This document shows, one piece after another, positions 14,952-22,954 of a DNA stretch of 37,748 nt; the first letter of the stretch is position 1, and each line of letters starts with the position of its first letter. A model generated the notes under the pieces. The model was not told where the DNA came from, did no database searches, and saw only the letters and a list, made by a program, of their open reading frames with translations. This DNA comes from an uncultured Clostridia bacterium (GTDB taxonomy: Bacteria; Bacillota; Clostridia; Saccharofermentanales; Saccharofermentanaceae). The stretch is from NCBI GenBank assembly GCA_946187935.1, contig CAMHSJ010000015.1:1-37748 (forward strand), in the 5' to 3' direction. Position numbers and translations under genes: made by a program.

Positions 14952-16706
14952 ATGAAGGAACTAATGCTGGGAAACAAAGCTGTCGCAAGAGGGCTTTATG
15001 AGGCAGGTGTCTGTGTTGCAAGCTCTTATCCGGGAACTCCGAGTACGGAGACGACCGAAGAGGCTGCCAAGTTCGAAGAGATCTACTGCGAGTGGGCACC
15101 TAATGAGAAGGTTGCAATGGAGACTGCATACGGTGCATCCAGAGCAGGCAAGAGATCTTACTGCGCGATGAAGCACGTGGGACTTAACGTTGCAGCAGAT
15201 CCGCTTTTTACCATCAGCTATACAGGCGTAAACGCCGGTATGGTTATCCTGGTAGCTGACGATCCGGGAATGCATTCCTCACAGAACGAGCAGGATTCAA
15301 GACACTATGCCATAGCTGCCAAGATGCCGATGCTCGAGCCCTCAGACTCACAGGAGGCAAAGGATTTCATAAAGCTTGCATATGATATGTCTGAGCAGTT
15401 CGACGTTCCCGTACTCTTCAAGATGTGCACGAGAGTCGCTCACTCACAGTCTGTCGTAGAACTCGGCGAGAGAACTGAAGTTCCCGTCAAGGAATACGTT
15501 AAGGATGCCGGCAAGTATGTCATGGTGCCTGCCAACGCCAAGAAGCGTCACCCCATTGTTGAAGAGCGCACATTAAAGCTCATAGAGTTTGCTGAGACTT
15601 CTCCCATTAACCGCATAGAAGACGGCTCTGACAAGTCCATGGGCATTATCACATCCTCGACTTCATATCAGTATGTCAAGGAAGTGTTCGGCGATAAGTA
15701 CCCTGTACTTAAGATCGGACTTATCAATCCGCTCCCTGTTAAGAAGATAAAGGACTTCGCAGCTTCCGTTGATAAGCTCGCAGTCGTAGAAGAGCTCGAT
15801 CCCATCATCGAGAACCACTGCAAGGCATTAGGCCTTGAGGTTACGGGCAAGGATATCCTTCCCTTGATCGATGAGTTCTCACAGGGCCTTATAGCAAAGG
15901 CTCTGGGCGAACCTGAAGCTCCTTCCTGCAAGGGTATAGCAGGTCTTCCCGGAAGACCTCCGGCAATGTGTGCAGGCTGCCCTCACAGAGGCATGTTCTA
16001 TGTATTATCCAAGAACAAGATCACAGTGCTTGGCGACATCGGATGCTACACATTAGGCGCTACGCCTCCTCTCTGCGCTATCGATACCACAGAGTGCATG
16101 GGTGCATCCATAAGCTCTCTGCATGGCTTTAACAAGGCTTTAGGCGCTTCTTCTGAGAAGAACACGGTTGCAGTCATCGGCGATTCCACATTCATGCACT
16201 CAGGCATGACAGGACTTGCCAATATCGCATACAACCAGACGAATTCAACGGTCATCATCCTCGACAACTCTATAACGGGCATGACAGGCCATCAGCAGAA
16301 TCCTACAACAGGCTTTAACTTAAGAGGCGACCCGGCAGGCAAGATCGATCTTGAAGCGCTCGTCCGCTCCATGGGCATTAACAGGGTAAGGGTAGTAGAT
16401 CCTTATAACCTCGCCGAGGCAGAGCAGGCCGTCAAGGAAGAACTCCAGGCAGAGGAGCCTTCTGTCATCATCTCAAGAAGACCCTGCGCTCTTCTTAAGA
16501 ACGTTAAGCGTCAGCCGGCCATCAAGGTCAACCCTGATAGGTGCAAGTCATGCAAGGCCTGCATGAAGCTCGGCTGCCCCGCTATCTCCTTTAAGGACGG
16601 ACATGCTAAGGTCGATGCCACACAGTGCTTCGGCTGTAAGGTGTGCAGCGAGCTTTGCAAGTTCGGTGCTTTCGAGACGATGGAAGGAGAGACGATCAAA
16701 TGGTAA
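14952..16706 (+). CDS. iorA: Indolepyruvate ferredoxin oxidoreductase, alpha subunit
   Basis: This 584-residue protein is the large subunit of IOR, which converts aryl-pyruvates from Trp, Phe and Tyr to aryl-acetyl-CoA plus CO2 with reduced ferredoxin, and can run in reverse. The N-terminal domain begins GNKAVARGLYEAG with SSYPGTPSTE; the C-terminal half binds thiamine diphosphate (CAGCPHRGMFY, GDIGCYTLG, GDSTFMHSGMTGL with LDNSITGMTG). The last 60 residues carry two 4Fe-4S clusters: CKSCKACMKLGCP and CFGCKVCSELC. Length and domain order are those of the family. ATG 14952 follows CAGGAG. It overlaps iorB by 7 nt and leads a five-gene operon. Confidence 0.95.
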   Translation: MKELMLGNKAVARGLYEAGVCVASSYPGTPSTETTEEAAKFEEIYCEWAPNEKVAMETAYGASRAGKRSYCAMKHVGLNVAADPLFTISYTGVNAGMVILVADDPGMHSSQNEQDSRHYAIAAKMPMLEPSDSQEAKDFIKLAYDMSEQFDVPVLFKMCTRVAHSQSVVELGERTEVPVKEYVKDAGKYVMVPANAKKRHPIVEERTLKLIEFAETSPINRIEDGSDKSMGIITSSTSYQYVKEVFGDKYPVLKIGLINPLPVKKIKDFAASVDKLAVVEELDPIIENHCKALGLEVTGKDILPLIDEFSQGLIAKALGEPEAPSCKGIAGLPGRPPAMCAGCPHRGMFYVLSKNKITVLGDIGCYTLGATPPLCAIDTTECMGASISSLHGFNKALGASSEKNTVAVIGDSTFMHSGMTGLANIAYNQTNSTVIILDNSITGMTGHQQNPTTGFNLRGDPAGKIDLEALVRSMGINRVRVVDPYNLAEAEQAVKEELQAEEPSVIISRRPCALLKNVKRQPAIKVNPDRCKSCKACMKLGCPAISFKDGHAKVDATQCFGCKVCSELCKFGAFETMEGETIKW

Positions 16707-17272
16707 CAAGTGTAATGATAGTAGGCGTAGGCGGACAGGGGTCGCTTCTCGCCAGCAAGATATTAGGTAAGGCAGCAATGGACAAGGGATACGATGTAAA
16801 GGTCTCTGAAGTCCACGGCATGAGCCAGAGAGGCGGATCGGTCGTAACTTACGTCAGGTTCGGAGACAAGGTCAATTCCCCCATAATCGACAAGGGAGGC
16901 GCTGACTACATCATCTCTTTCGAGCTTCTCGAAGCTGCAAGATATGTTGAGTTCTTAAAGCCCGGCGGACAGATCGTAACGAGCTCGCAGCAGATCGACC
17001 CGATGCCCGTTATCGCAGGCACGGCAGAGTATCCTACAGGTCTTATCGAGAAGATGGAAGAAGCAGGCGCCAAGGTAGATGCCATAGATGCGCTTTCTCT
17101 TGCCGAGCAGGCAGGATCTTCCAAGGCTTCCAATATCGTCCTTATGGGAAGATTCTCGAAATACATTACTGACATCAGCAGGGAAGAGTGGGACAAGGTC
17201 ATCGAGACAACTGTGCCGCCCAAGTTCCTTGAGATGAACAAGAAGGCATTCGAACTCGGAGTTAATGCATGA
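16700..17272 (+). CDS. iorB: Indolepyruvate ferredoxin oxidoreductase, beta subunit
   Basis: This 190-residue protein is the gamma-type subunit partner of IorA, with GVGGQGSLLASKILG at the N-terminus and HGMSQRGGSVVTYVRFG, both typical of the 2-oxoacid:ferredoxin oxidoreductase gamma domain. The ATG at 16700 overlaps the iorA stop, which fits two subunits made in equal amounts. The next gene overlaps its stop by four bases. Cytoplasmic complex; the acceptor should be ferredoxin through the clusters in IorA. Confidence 0.93.
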   Translation: MVTSVMIVGVGGQGSLLASKILGKAAMDKGYDVKVSEVHGMSQRGGSVVTYVRFGDKVNSPIIDKGGADYIISFELLEAARYVEFLKPGGQIVTSSQQIDPMPVIAGTAEYPTGLIEKMEEAGAKVDAIDALSLAEQAGSSKASNIVLMGRFSKYITDISREEWDKVIETTVPPKFLEMNKKAFELGVNA

Positions 17273-17685
17273 CGCCCGACATCAATGAAGTAAGAGAGTT
17301 CTTTAAGGGCGACAAGTACGCGACAGAAGCGACGGGCATCGTCATTGAAAGTGTAGAGAAGGGACACAGCGTAGTATCGCTCGAACCGGACGGAAGGCAT
17401 CTTAATGCCGTCGGCGGTCTCATGGGAGCGGTCTATTACACGATGGCGGATTTTGCCTTTGCGGTCGCAGAAAACAGCATTCAGCCTTCAGACACAGTTG
17501 CTGTGACGCAGGCCGTATCCATGAATTTCTTAAGATCGTGGCCCGGCGGAAAGGTAACATGCAGGGCAGACATCGTAAAGGACGGCAGGTCTATATGTCT
17601 TTACGAGGTAAAATGCTTTGACAAGGACGGCAAAGAGCTAGCGCTTGTCATAGTTAATGGGTTTAAAACAACAATCAGAAAATAA
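17269..17685 (+). CDS. PaaI-type hotdog thioesterase
   Basis: This 138-residue protein has the hotdog thioesterase pattern of the PaaI family: N46 and G49-G50 before a helix with D61 (AVGGLMGAVYYTMADFAFA), followed by strands VAVTQAVSMNFLRSW and ADIVKDGRSICLYEVKC. PaaI-like enzymes hydrolyse aryl-CoA thioesters, including phenylacetyl-CoA derivatives. The ATGA overlap with iorB ties it to the oxidoreductase. It may release free acid and CoA or remove dead-end CoA esters. Exact substrate is inferred from the neighbours. Confidence 0.85.
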   Translation: MTPDINEVREFFKGDKYATEATGIVIESVEKGHSVVSLEPDGRHLNAVGGLMGAVYYTMADFAFAVAENSIQPSDTVAVTQAVSMNFLRSWPGGKVTCRADIVKDGRSICLYEVKCFDKDGKELALVIVNGFKTTIRK

Positions 17686-17699
17686 AGGAGGATCGGTTA

Positions 17700-19001
17700 A
17701 TGATCTGGAATGAAGCAAAAGAATGTATGTCCAGAGACGAGATCGAAGCGCTTCAGAGCGCAAGGCTCGTTAAGGTAGTAAACCGCGTTTACCATAACGT
17801 CGAATACTACCGCAAGAAGATGCAGGAGATAGGTCTCGAACCCGGTGACATTAAGGGGATAGAGGATCTTGATAAGCTTCCTTACACAACATATGCAGAC
17901 TTAAGGGATACATATCCTTTTGGCCTTGCGGCAGTACCCAGATCAGAGATGGTGCGCGTGCACGCATCTTCCGGTACGACGGGCAAACCCAAGATAGCTG
18001 TGTACACAAGACGCGACATAGATATCTGGGCTGAGTGCGTAGCGAGATGCCTTTCAATGGCAGGCATTACAAGAGACGATATAATCCAGGTCGGATACGG
18101 CTACGGTCTCTTTACGGGCGGCCTCGGTGCACACTACGGCGCTGAGTACTTAGGCGCTCTGGTCCTCCCTATGTCTACAGGCAATACTCAGAAGCTCATC
18201 GACATGATGATCGACTGTGATGTTACATCGATCGCCTGCACTCCTTCTTATCTCCTTCATGTTGCAGAGGATCTCGAGAAGGCAGGACTGGTAGATAAGA
18301 TCAAGCTCAAGAGCGCTATCTGCGGCGCTGAGCCCTGGACAAACGAGATGCGCGATCAGATGGAAGCAAGGCTCCACATCAAGGCATATGACATCTACGG
18401 TCTTACCGAGATGATGGGTCCGGGTGTTGCGTGCGACTGCGAATACCACAAGGGTCTTCATATCTGGGAGGATCACTTCCTGCCCGAGATCATCGATCCT
18501 GCTACGCAGAAGCAGCTCCCCAAGGGTTCTGACGGTGAGCTCGTTATCACAAACCTCACCAAGGAAGGCATGCCTCTTATCCGTTACAGGACCAAGGATC
18601 TTACTTCAATCGAGTACGACAAGTGCGAGTGCGGACGTACGATGGCACGTATCCAGCGCTTCAGGGGCAGATCCGATGACATGCTCATCATCAAGGGCGT
18701 TAATGTATTCCCGTCCCAGGTCGAGGCAGCTCTTCTTACGATCGACGGCACAACGCCCCACTACATGCTCGTCGTTGACCGCGTAGGCAACAGCGATACT
18801 TTAGAGGTTCAGGTCGAAGTTGCAGAGAGCGCATTTACAGACGAGATGCAGAGCTTGGAGAAGCTTTCCAAGGCTGTTCACGATAAGCTCAAGACTGCTA
18901 TAGGACTTAATGCCAAGGTCAAGCTCGTGGAACCTAACGGCCTCGAGCACTTCGACGGCAAGTCCAAGCACGTTATAGACAAGCGTAAGCTCTATCAGTA
19001 A
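17700..19001 (+). CDS. paaK: Phenylacetate-CoA ligase
   Basis: This 433-residue enzyme is an AMP-forming arylacetate-CoA ligase of the PaaK type: it turns phenylacetate or a related acid plus ATP and CoA into the CoA ester. Visible features are the ATP loop SSGTTGKP (90-97), GYGYGLFTGGLGAHYG, the YGLTEMMGPGVACDC region, YRTKDL and the C-terminal FRGRSDDMLIIKGVNVFPSQVE (in two adjoining pieces). Size is normal for the family. AAAGGAGG precedes the ATG. It lies between the thioesterase and the ACT protein in the ior operon, an arrangement seen in other anaerobes for aryl acid metabolism. Confidence 0.93.
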   Translation: MIWNEAKECMSRDEIEALQSARLVKVVNRVYHNVEYYRKKMQEIGLEPGDIKGIEDLDKLPYTTYADLRDTYPFGLAAVPRSEMVRVHASSGTTGKPKIAVYTRRDIDIWAECVARCLSMAGITRDDIIQVGYGYGLFTGGLGAHYGAEYLGALVLPMSTGNTQKLIDMMIDCDVTSIACTPSYLLHVAEDLEKAGLVDKIKLKSAICGAEPWTNEMRDQMEARLHIKAYDIYGLTEMMGPGVACDCEYHKGLHIWEDHFLPEIIDPATQKQLPKGSDGELVITNLTKEGMPLIRYRTKDLTSIEYDKCECGRTMARIQRFRGRSDDMLIIKGVNVFPSQVEAALLTIDGTTPHYMLVVDRVGNSDTLEVQVEVAESAFTDEMQSLEKLSKAVHDKLKTAIGLNAKVKLVEPNGLEHFDGKSKHVIDKRKLYQ

Positions 19002-19019
19002 TAAAGGAGGCAGTGATCC

Positions 19020-19439
19020 ATGCTTATTAAACAGTTAACGGTCTTTATGGAAAACAGGGAAGGAAGACTCGACGAAGTCCTCAAGACACTTGCTAACGGC
19101 GGTATAGACATCTTATCCGTAAGCATTGCTGATACGACGGATTACGGCGTCTTAAGAGCTATTACAAGAGAACCTGAGAGAGCGAAGCAGATCCTCACTG
19201 ACGCTTCCTTTACAGCAAGACTTAATGACATCATCGCTGTAGTGGTGCCTGACGCAGTCGGAAGCCTTGCCAAGGTCGTTGCGATGATCCATGCGGCTAA
19301 CATCAACATCAAGTATGTATATGGTCTTTCCATTGACGGAGAGGGTGCTCCTATCGCCATCAAGACTGATGACGATGCCAAGGCAGCTGCCATACTTGAA
19401 GCTGCAGGCGTAAAGACATTATCAGACAGCGAGATCTGA
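19020..19439 (+). CDS. Tandem ACT-domain protein
   Basis: This 139-residue protein consists of two ACT-type ligand-binding units: KQLTVFMENREGRLDEVLKTL (first half, about 3-23) and VVVPDAVGSLAKVVAMIHAANI (second half). It has no DNA-binding or catalytic domain. Such small proteins often lie next to ior and paaK genes and bind amino acids, so it may sense an aromatic amino acid and control the operon's enzymes; this is inference. AAAGGAGG precedes the ATG. A strong terminator follows, ending the operon. Confidence 0.85.
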   Translation: MLIKQLTVFMENREGRLDEVLKTLANGGIDILSVSIADTTDYGVLRAITREPERAKQILTDASFTARLNDIIAVVVPDAVGSLAKVVAMIHAANINIKYVYGLSIDGEGAPIAIKTDDDAKAAAILEAAGVKTLSDSEI

Positions 19440-19463
19440 TACTGGATCTATTATTTCAAACTT

Positions 19464-19493
19464 AAAGGTCACTGCTTATGCGGTGACCTTTTT
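19464..19493 (+). terminator. Terminator of the ior-paaK operon
   Basis: AAAGGTCAC (19464-19472) pairs perfectly with GTGACCTTT (19483-19491) and leads into a T tract. It lies 25 nt after the stop of the ACT gene. Confidence 0.9.
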
Positions 19494-19495
19494 AA

Positions 19496-19597
19496 TTCCA
19501 TAAACTGCTCCATAATCGGCAGTGATTTATGGAGCGATTTATGGAACTCCATAATCTGTTCCATAATTAGCAGTGGATTATGGAGCATAGTATGGAG
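19496..19597. repeat. Two tandem 51-nt palindromic units
   Basis: Unit A (19496-19546) and unit B (19547-19597) are adjacent, both 51 nt and identical at 39 of 51 positions by hand count. Each is a near palindrome whose arms contain two CCATA blocks: TTCCATAAA ... CTCCATAAT and the complements. In all, eight CCATA/TATGG blocks occur. The shared centre contains GCAGTG. The pair lies between two terminators in a convergent intergenic region and has no open frame. Function unknown: an extragenic repeat or a protein-binding array. Confidence 0.8.
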
Positions 19598-19616
19598 TAG
19601 TTTGAAACATCAAGAA

Positions 19617-19642
19617 TTAAGGCCGGCATTTGCCGGCCTTAA
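19617..19642. terminator. Terminator of the symporter operon
   Basis: TTAAGGCCGGC (19617-19627) and GCCGGCCTTAA (19632-19642) form a perfect 11-bp stem with a 4-nt loop just after the symporter stop. The T tract on the minus strand is short. The stem is symmetrical and could act in both directions. Confidence 0.8.
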
Positions 19643-19646
19643 CTTA

Positions 19647-21206
19647 TCAGTTAGCGTCTTCTGCGTTCTCAGGAAGACTGTAGCGCTTCTCGACCGTGAC
19701 TGTCTCATCGTAGCATGAGAAGATGCCGTCGATCTTATCCTTATCAGGCTTAGGCGAGATAAGGCTTACTACAGGGATCAGAACGAGTCCCAAGATCATC
19801 GTGAAAGCACCTGCATTGATAGGTGACTTAATGTAGTGCAGGAACATGTTGGATACTGTGACTCCGACACCGGATGCAAAGCATACCCAGACTGAGAGCT
19901 TTGTTGTCTTCTTCCAGTAGAGACCATAGAGGAAAGGTGCGAGGAAAGAACCGGCAAGCGCACCCCATGAATAACCCATGAGCTGAGCGATGAACGTAGG
20001 AGGGTTAAGAGCGAGGAGTACTGATACGACGATAAAGAATACGAGCAGAAGTCTCATTGTAAGGAGATTTCTCTTCTCGATCTTCTTCTTATCCTGTTCC
20101 TTCTTGTCGCTCATAAGAGCGATGAGGTCGAGCGTTACTGTAGAACTTGAAGTGAGGACAAGTGATGACAGTGTTGACATTGAAGCTGAAAGAACAAGAA
20201 CGATAACGATACCTACGAGAAGGACATTCAGGTTCTCGAGCATTGTCGGGATGATGGTATCGTACTTGACTGAGCCGTCGTCTCCATAGATGGGAGCATC
20301 CTTATAGAGTCTTGCAAAGCCGCCTAAGAAGTAGCATCCGCCTGCTACTACGATGGCAAATACAGTTGAGATGACTGTGCCGGCCTTGATGGACTTCTCG
20401 TCCTTTATCGCATAGAACTTGCCGACCATCTGGGGAAGGCCCCATGTGCCTAATGAGGTAAGGATGATTACGCCAAGAAGGTTAAGGGGATCAGGTCCGA
20501 AGAATGAGACGAAAGCGCCCTGCATTCCGGGTGAGACGGGATTGTCGGATACCTGCTCTGAGAGAGTCGTAAGAGCAGTGATGAATCCGCCGTTGGACTT
20601 GATGACCGAGATTATGACTGCCGTTATGCCGAAGAGCATTATGATGCCCTGTACGAAGTCATTTACGACAGTTGCCATGTAACCGCCGAGGATAACATAG
20701 ACACATGTGAGAGCTGCCATGACGATGATGCAGATCTTGTAGTCTATATTGAATGCCATGTTGAACAGTCTGGACAGACCGTTATAAACGGATGAAGTGT
20801 AGGGGATAAGGAAGACAAATGAGATAAGGGCAGCAGCTATCCTTAAAGGTGTGCTGTCAAATCTCTTGCCGAAGAAGTCAGGCATGGTCTTCGAATCCAG
20901 GTGCTTGGTCATGACCCTTGTTCTTCTTCCCAGGACTATCCAGGCAAGAAGTGAGCCAATGACGGCATTTCCGATACCTATCCAAGTGGATGAGATACCG
21001 TATTTCCATCCGAACTGTCCCGCGTAGCCGATAAAGACTACCGCGGAGAAGTAACTTGTTCCGAAGCCGAAAGCCGTAAGCCAGGGACCTGCTGTTCTGC
21101 CGCCGAGGACAAAGCCGTCGACACTGTTAGCCTTCTTTCTGGTCATGACGCCGATAAGGATCATGACGGCAAAGAAGACTACGAGAAAAATGATCTTTAC
21201 TAACAT
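19647..21206 (-). CDS. Sodium/solute symporter (SSS family)
   Basis: This 519-residue protein has about 13 transmembrane helices and the SSS family pattern: GGRTAGPWLTAFGFGTSYFSAVVF near the N-terminus (helix 1, two adjoining pieces), GGYMATVVNDFVQG, and the sodium-site helix SASMSTLSSLVLTSSS. It imports a solute with sodium ions. The neighbouring ligase gene, 29 nt upstream in the same operon, suggests the substrate is a carboxylic acid, perhaps an aryl or short-chain acid; relatives also carry proline and pantothenate. GGGTGG serves as ribosome site. The C-terminal tail is acidic and cytoplasmic. Confidence 0.9.
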   Translation of the reverse strand: MLVKIIFLVVFFAVMILIGVMTRKKANSVDGFVLGGRTAGPWLTAFGFGTSYFSAVVFIGYAGQFGWKYGISSTWIGIGNAVIGSLLAWIVLGRRTRVMTKHLDSKTMPDFFGKRFDSTPLRIAAALISFVFLIPYTSSVYNGLSRLFNMAFNIDYKICIIVMAALTCVYVILGGYMATVVNDFVQGIIMLFGITAVIISVIKSNGGFITALTTLSEQVSDNPVSPGMQGAFVSFFGPDPLNLLGVIILTSLGTWGLPQMVGKFYAIKDEKSIKAGTVISTVFAIVVAGGCYFLGGFARLYKDAPIYGDDGSVKYDTIIPTMLENLNVLLVGIVIVLVLSASMSTLSSLVLTSSSTVTLDLIALMSDKKEQDKKKIEKRNLLTMRLLLVFFIVVSVLLALNPPTFIAQLMGYSWGALAGSFLAPFLYGLYWKKTTKLSVWVCFASGVGVTVSNMFLHYIKSPINAGAFTMILGLVLIPVVSLISPKPDKDKIDGIFSCYDETVTVEKRYSLPENAEDAN

Positions 21207-21235
21207 TTATAAACCACCCTCAATTAATTATTGAA

Positions 21236-22873
21236 TCAGGATTGATTCTCTTGTTCAACGAGTCTGTCGGCGCCGTATCTCTTGCGCAGGACAGGTTTCT
21301 CGATCTTACCTGTAGCGTTCCTGGGAACGTCAGCCAAGATTATCTTCTTAGGTCTCTTGTACCTGGGAAGCTGAGTGCAGAACTTCTCGAGTTCTTCTAC
21401 TGTGCAGCCGCTTCCGGGAAGAGCTTCTACGATAGCGCCGGTGATCTCGCCGAGTCTCTTGTCGGGAAGACCTATTACGGCAACGTCCTTGACCTTTGGA
21501 TATTCCTGCAGGAAGTTCTCGATCTCAACGGGGTAGATGTTCTCACCGCCGGATACGATAACGTCCTTCTTACGGTCAACTAAGAAGTAGAAGCCGTCTT
21601 CGTCCTTTCTGGCCATATCGCCCGTAAAGAGCCATCCGTCGCGGATCGTTTCTGCCGTAGCTTCAGGATTGTGGTAGTACTCGAGCATGACGCCGGGGCC
21701 CTTTACGCAGAGCTCACCGACTTCGCCGTCAGGTACAATGTTGCCTTCTTCGTCAACGATCTTGCACTCCCAACGGTAACCGGGAACGCCAATGGCACCG
21801 ACCTTATGCGTATTCTCAAGTCCGAGGTGAACGCAGCCGGGGCCGGTGGATTCGGACAAGCCGTAGTTTGTATCGTACTGATGGTTAGGGAAGTAGTCCT
21901 TCCAGTGGCGGATCAGTGACGGAGGTACGGGCTGCGCACCGATATGCATGAGCCTCCACTTGGAGAGGTCGTAGTCAGAGAGCTTGAGCTCGCCGCTGTC
22001 CAAAGCGTCAAGGATGTCCTGAGCCCACGGTACCAGGAGCCATACGATGGAGCACTGTTCATCAGAAGCAGCCTTAAGGATGACCTCAGGCTTGGCGCCT
22101 TTGAGAAGGACAGCTTTGCTGCATGTCCAGAGAGATCCCATCCAGTGGAATTTAGCGCCTGTGTGATAAAGAGGCGGGATGCAGAGGAAGCAGTCGTCCT
22201 TTGTCGTCTTGTGGTGGACCGCTTCCATCTCGGCAGCCTGTGTAAGGCTTCTGTGCGGGTGAAGGATAGCCTTGGGGAATCCTGTTGTGCCCGAAGAGAA
22301 ATAGATGGCAGCATAGTCTTCTTCAGTAAGCTTTATGCCGGGCGCCGTGCTCGGGTAGTCAGCTACCATGTCCCAGTAGGATTCTGCAAACTGAGGGCAG
22401 CTGCCTTCACCTACATAGATAAGAAGGCGTCCCTGTGAGATTGCATCAGCATTTGTGTTGAGACGGTCGATGAACTCAGGTCCGAAAAGAAGGACAGAGA
22501 CATCAGCCAGATCAGCGCAGTAAGCGATCTCGTTTGCCGTATATCTGAAATTGAAGGGAACGGCGATCGCGCCGGCCTTTAAGATACCGAAATAAATCGG
22601 AAGCCATTCAAGGCAATTGAACATAAGGATAGCAACTCTGTCACCCTTAACGATGCCGCGGTCCAAGAGCATGTTTGCCACACGGTTTGCCTTCTCGTCA
22701 AATACCTGCCATGTGATCTGTCTTCTGTACGGCCTGTGGCTTGTCTGCTGGACAAGGTCGTACTCTTTGAAAGAATACTTCCTGGTGTCTTCTGTCGTAG
22801 GGTTAAGCTCGACAAGAGCAACCTCTTTGCCGCACTCACGTGCGTTGCGCTCCAATAATTCTGTAACGGGCAT
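21236..22873 (-). CDS. AMP-forming acyl-CoA synthetase
   Basis: This 545-residue enzyme belongs to the ANL superfamily: ATP loop FSSGTTGFPKA (192-202), the YGLSESTGPG motif, DGWLFTGDMARKDEDG, DRKKDVIVSGGENIYPVEIE and the C-terminal catalytic Lys in NATGKIEKP (about K523). It activates a carboxylic acid as CoA thioester with ATP. The N-terminus has an extra roughly 20-residue stretch (about 35-55, rich in Arg and Gln) compared with many relatives. The acid is not identifiable; the co-transcribed symporter and the convergent aryl-CoA operon suggest a related acid. TAGGAGA precedes the ATG, and a good promoter lies upstream. Confidence 0.9.
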   Translation of the reverse strand: MPVTELLERNARECGKEVALVELNPTTEDTRKYSFKEYDLVQQTSHRPYRRQITWQVFDEKANRVANMLLDRGIVKGDRVAILMFNCLEWLPIYFGILKAGAIAVPFNFRYTANEIAYCADLADVSVLLFGPEFIDRLNTNADAISQGRLLIYVGEGSCPQFAESYWDMVADYPSTAPGIKLTEEDYAAIYFSSGTTGFPKAILHPHRSLTQAAEMEAVHHKTTKDDCFLCIPPLYHTGAKFHWMGSLWTCSKAVLLKGAKPEVILKAASDEQCSIVWLLVPWAQDILDALDSGELKLSDYDLSKWRLMHIGAQPVPPSLIRHWKDYFPNHQYDTNYGLSESTGPGCVHLGLENTHKVGAIGVPGYRWECKIVDEEGNIVPDGEVGELCVKGPGVMLEYYHNPEATAETIRDGWLFTGDMARKDEDGFYFLVDRKKDVIVSGGENIYPVEIENFLQEYPKVKDVAVIGLPDKRLGEITGAIVEALPGSGCTVEELEKFCTQLPRYKRPKKIILADVPRNATGKIEKPVLRKRYGADRLVEQENQS

Positions 22874-22912
22874 AGTTAGTCTCCTATATTAAAATAAATA
22901 ATAGACTAAAGA

Positions 22913-22941
22913 ATAATATCACCTATAACCCGTCAGGTCAA
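22913..22941 (-). promoter_or_regulatory. Promoter of the ligase-symporter operon
   Basis: On the minus strand TTGACC (complement of 22936-22941) and TATTAT (complement of 22913-22918) are 17 nt apart. It lies just after the end of the GGDEF/EAL gene, so the ligase operon has its own start. Confidence 0.75.
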
Positions 22942-22954
22942 AACAAATTAAGAC

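Noticed and set aside
19441..19646. CRISPR-like array from the repeated CCATA blocks
   Set aside because: There are only two units, without spacers, and no cas genes. The pattern is palindromic rather than repeat-spacer.
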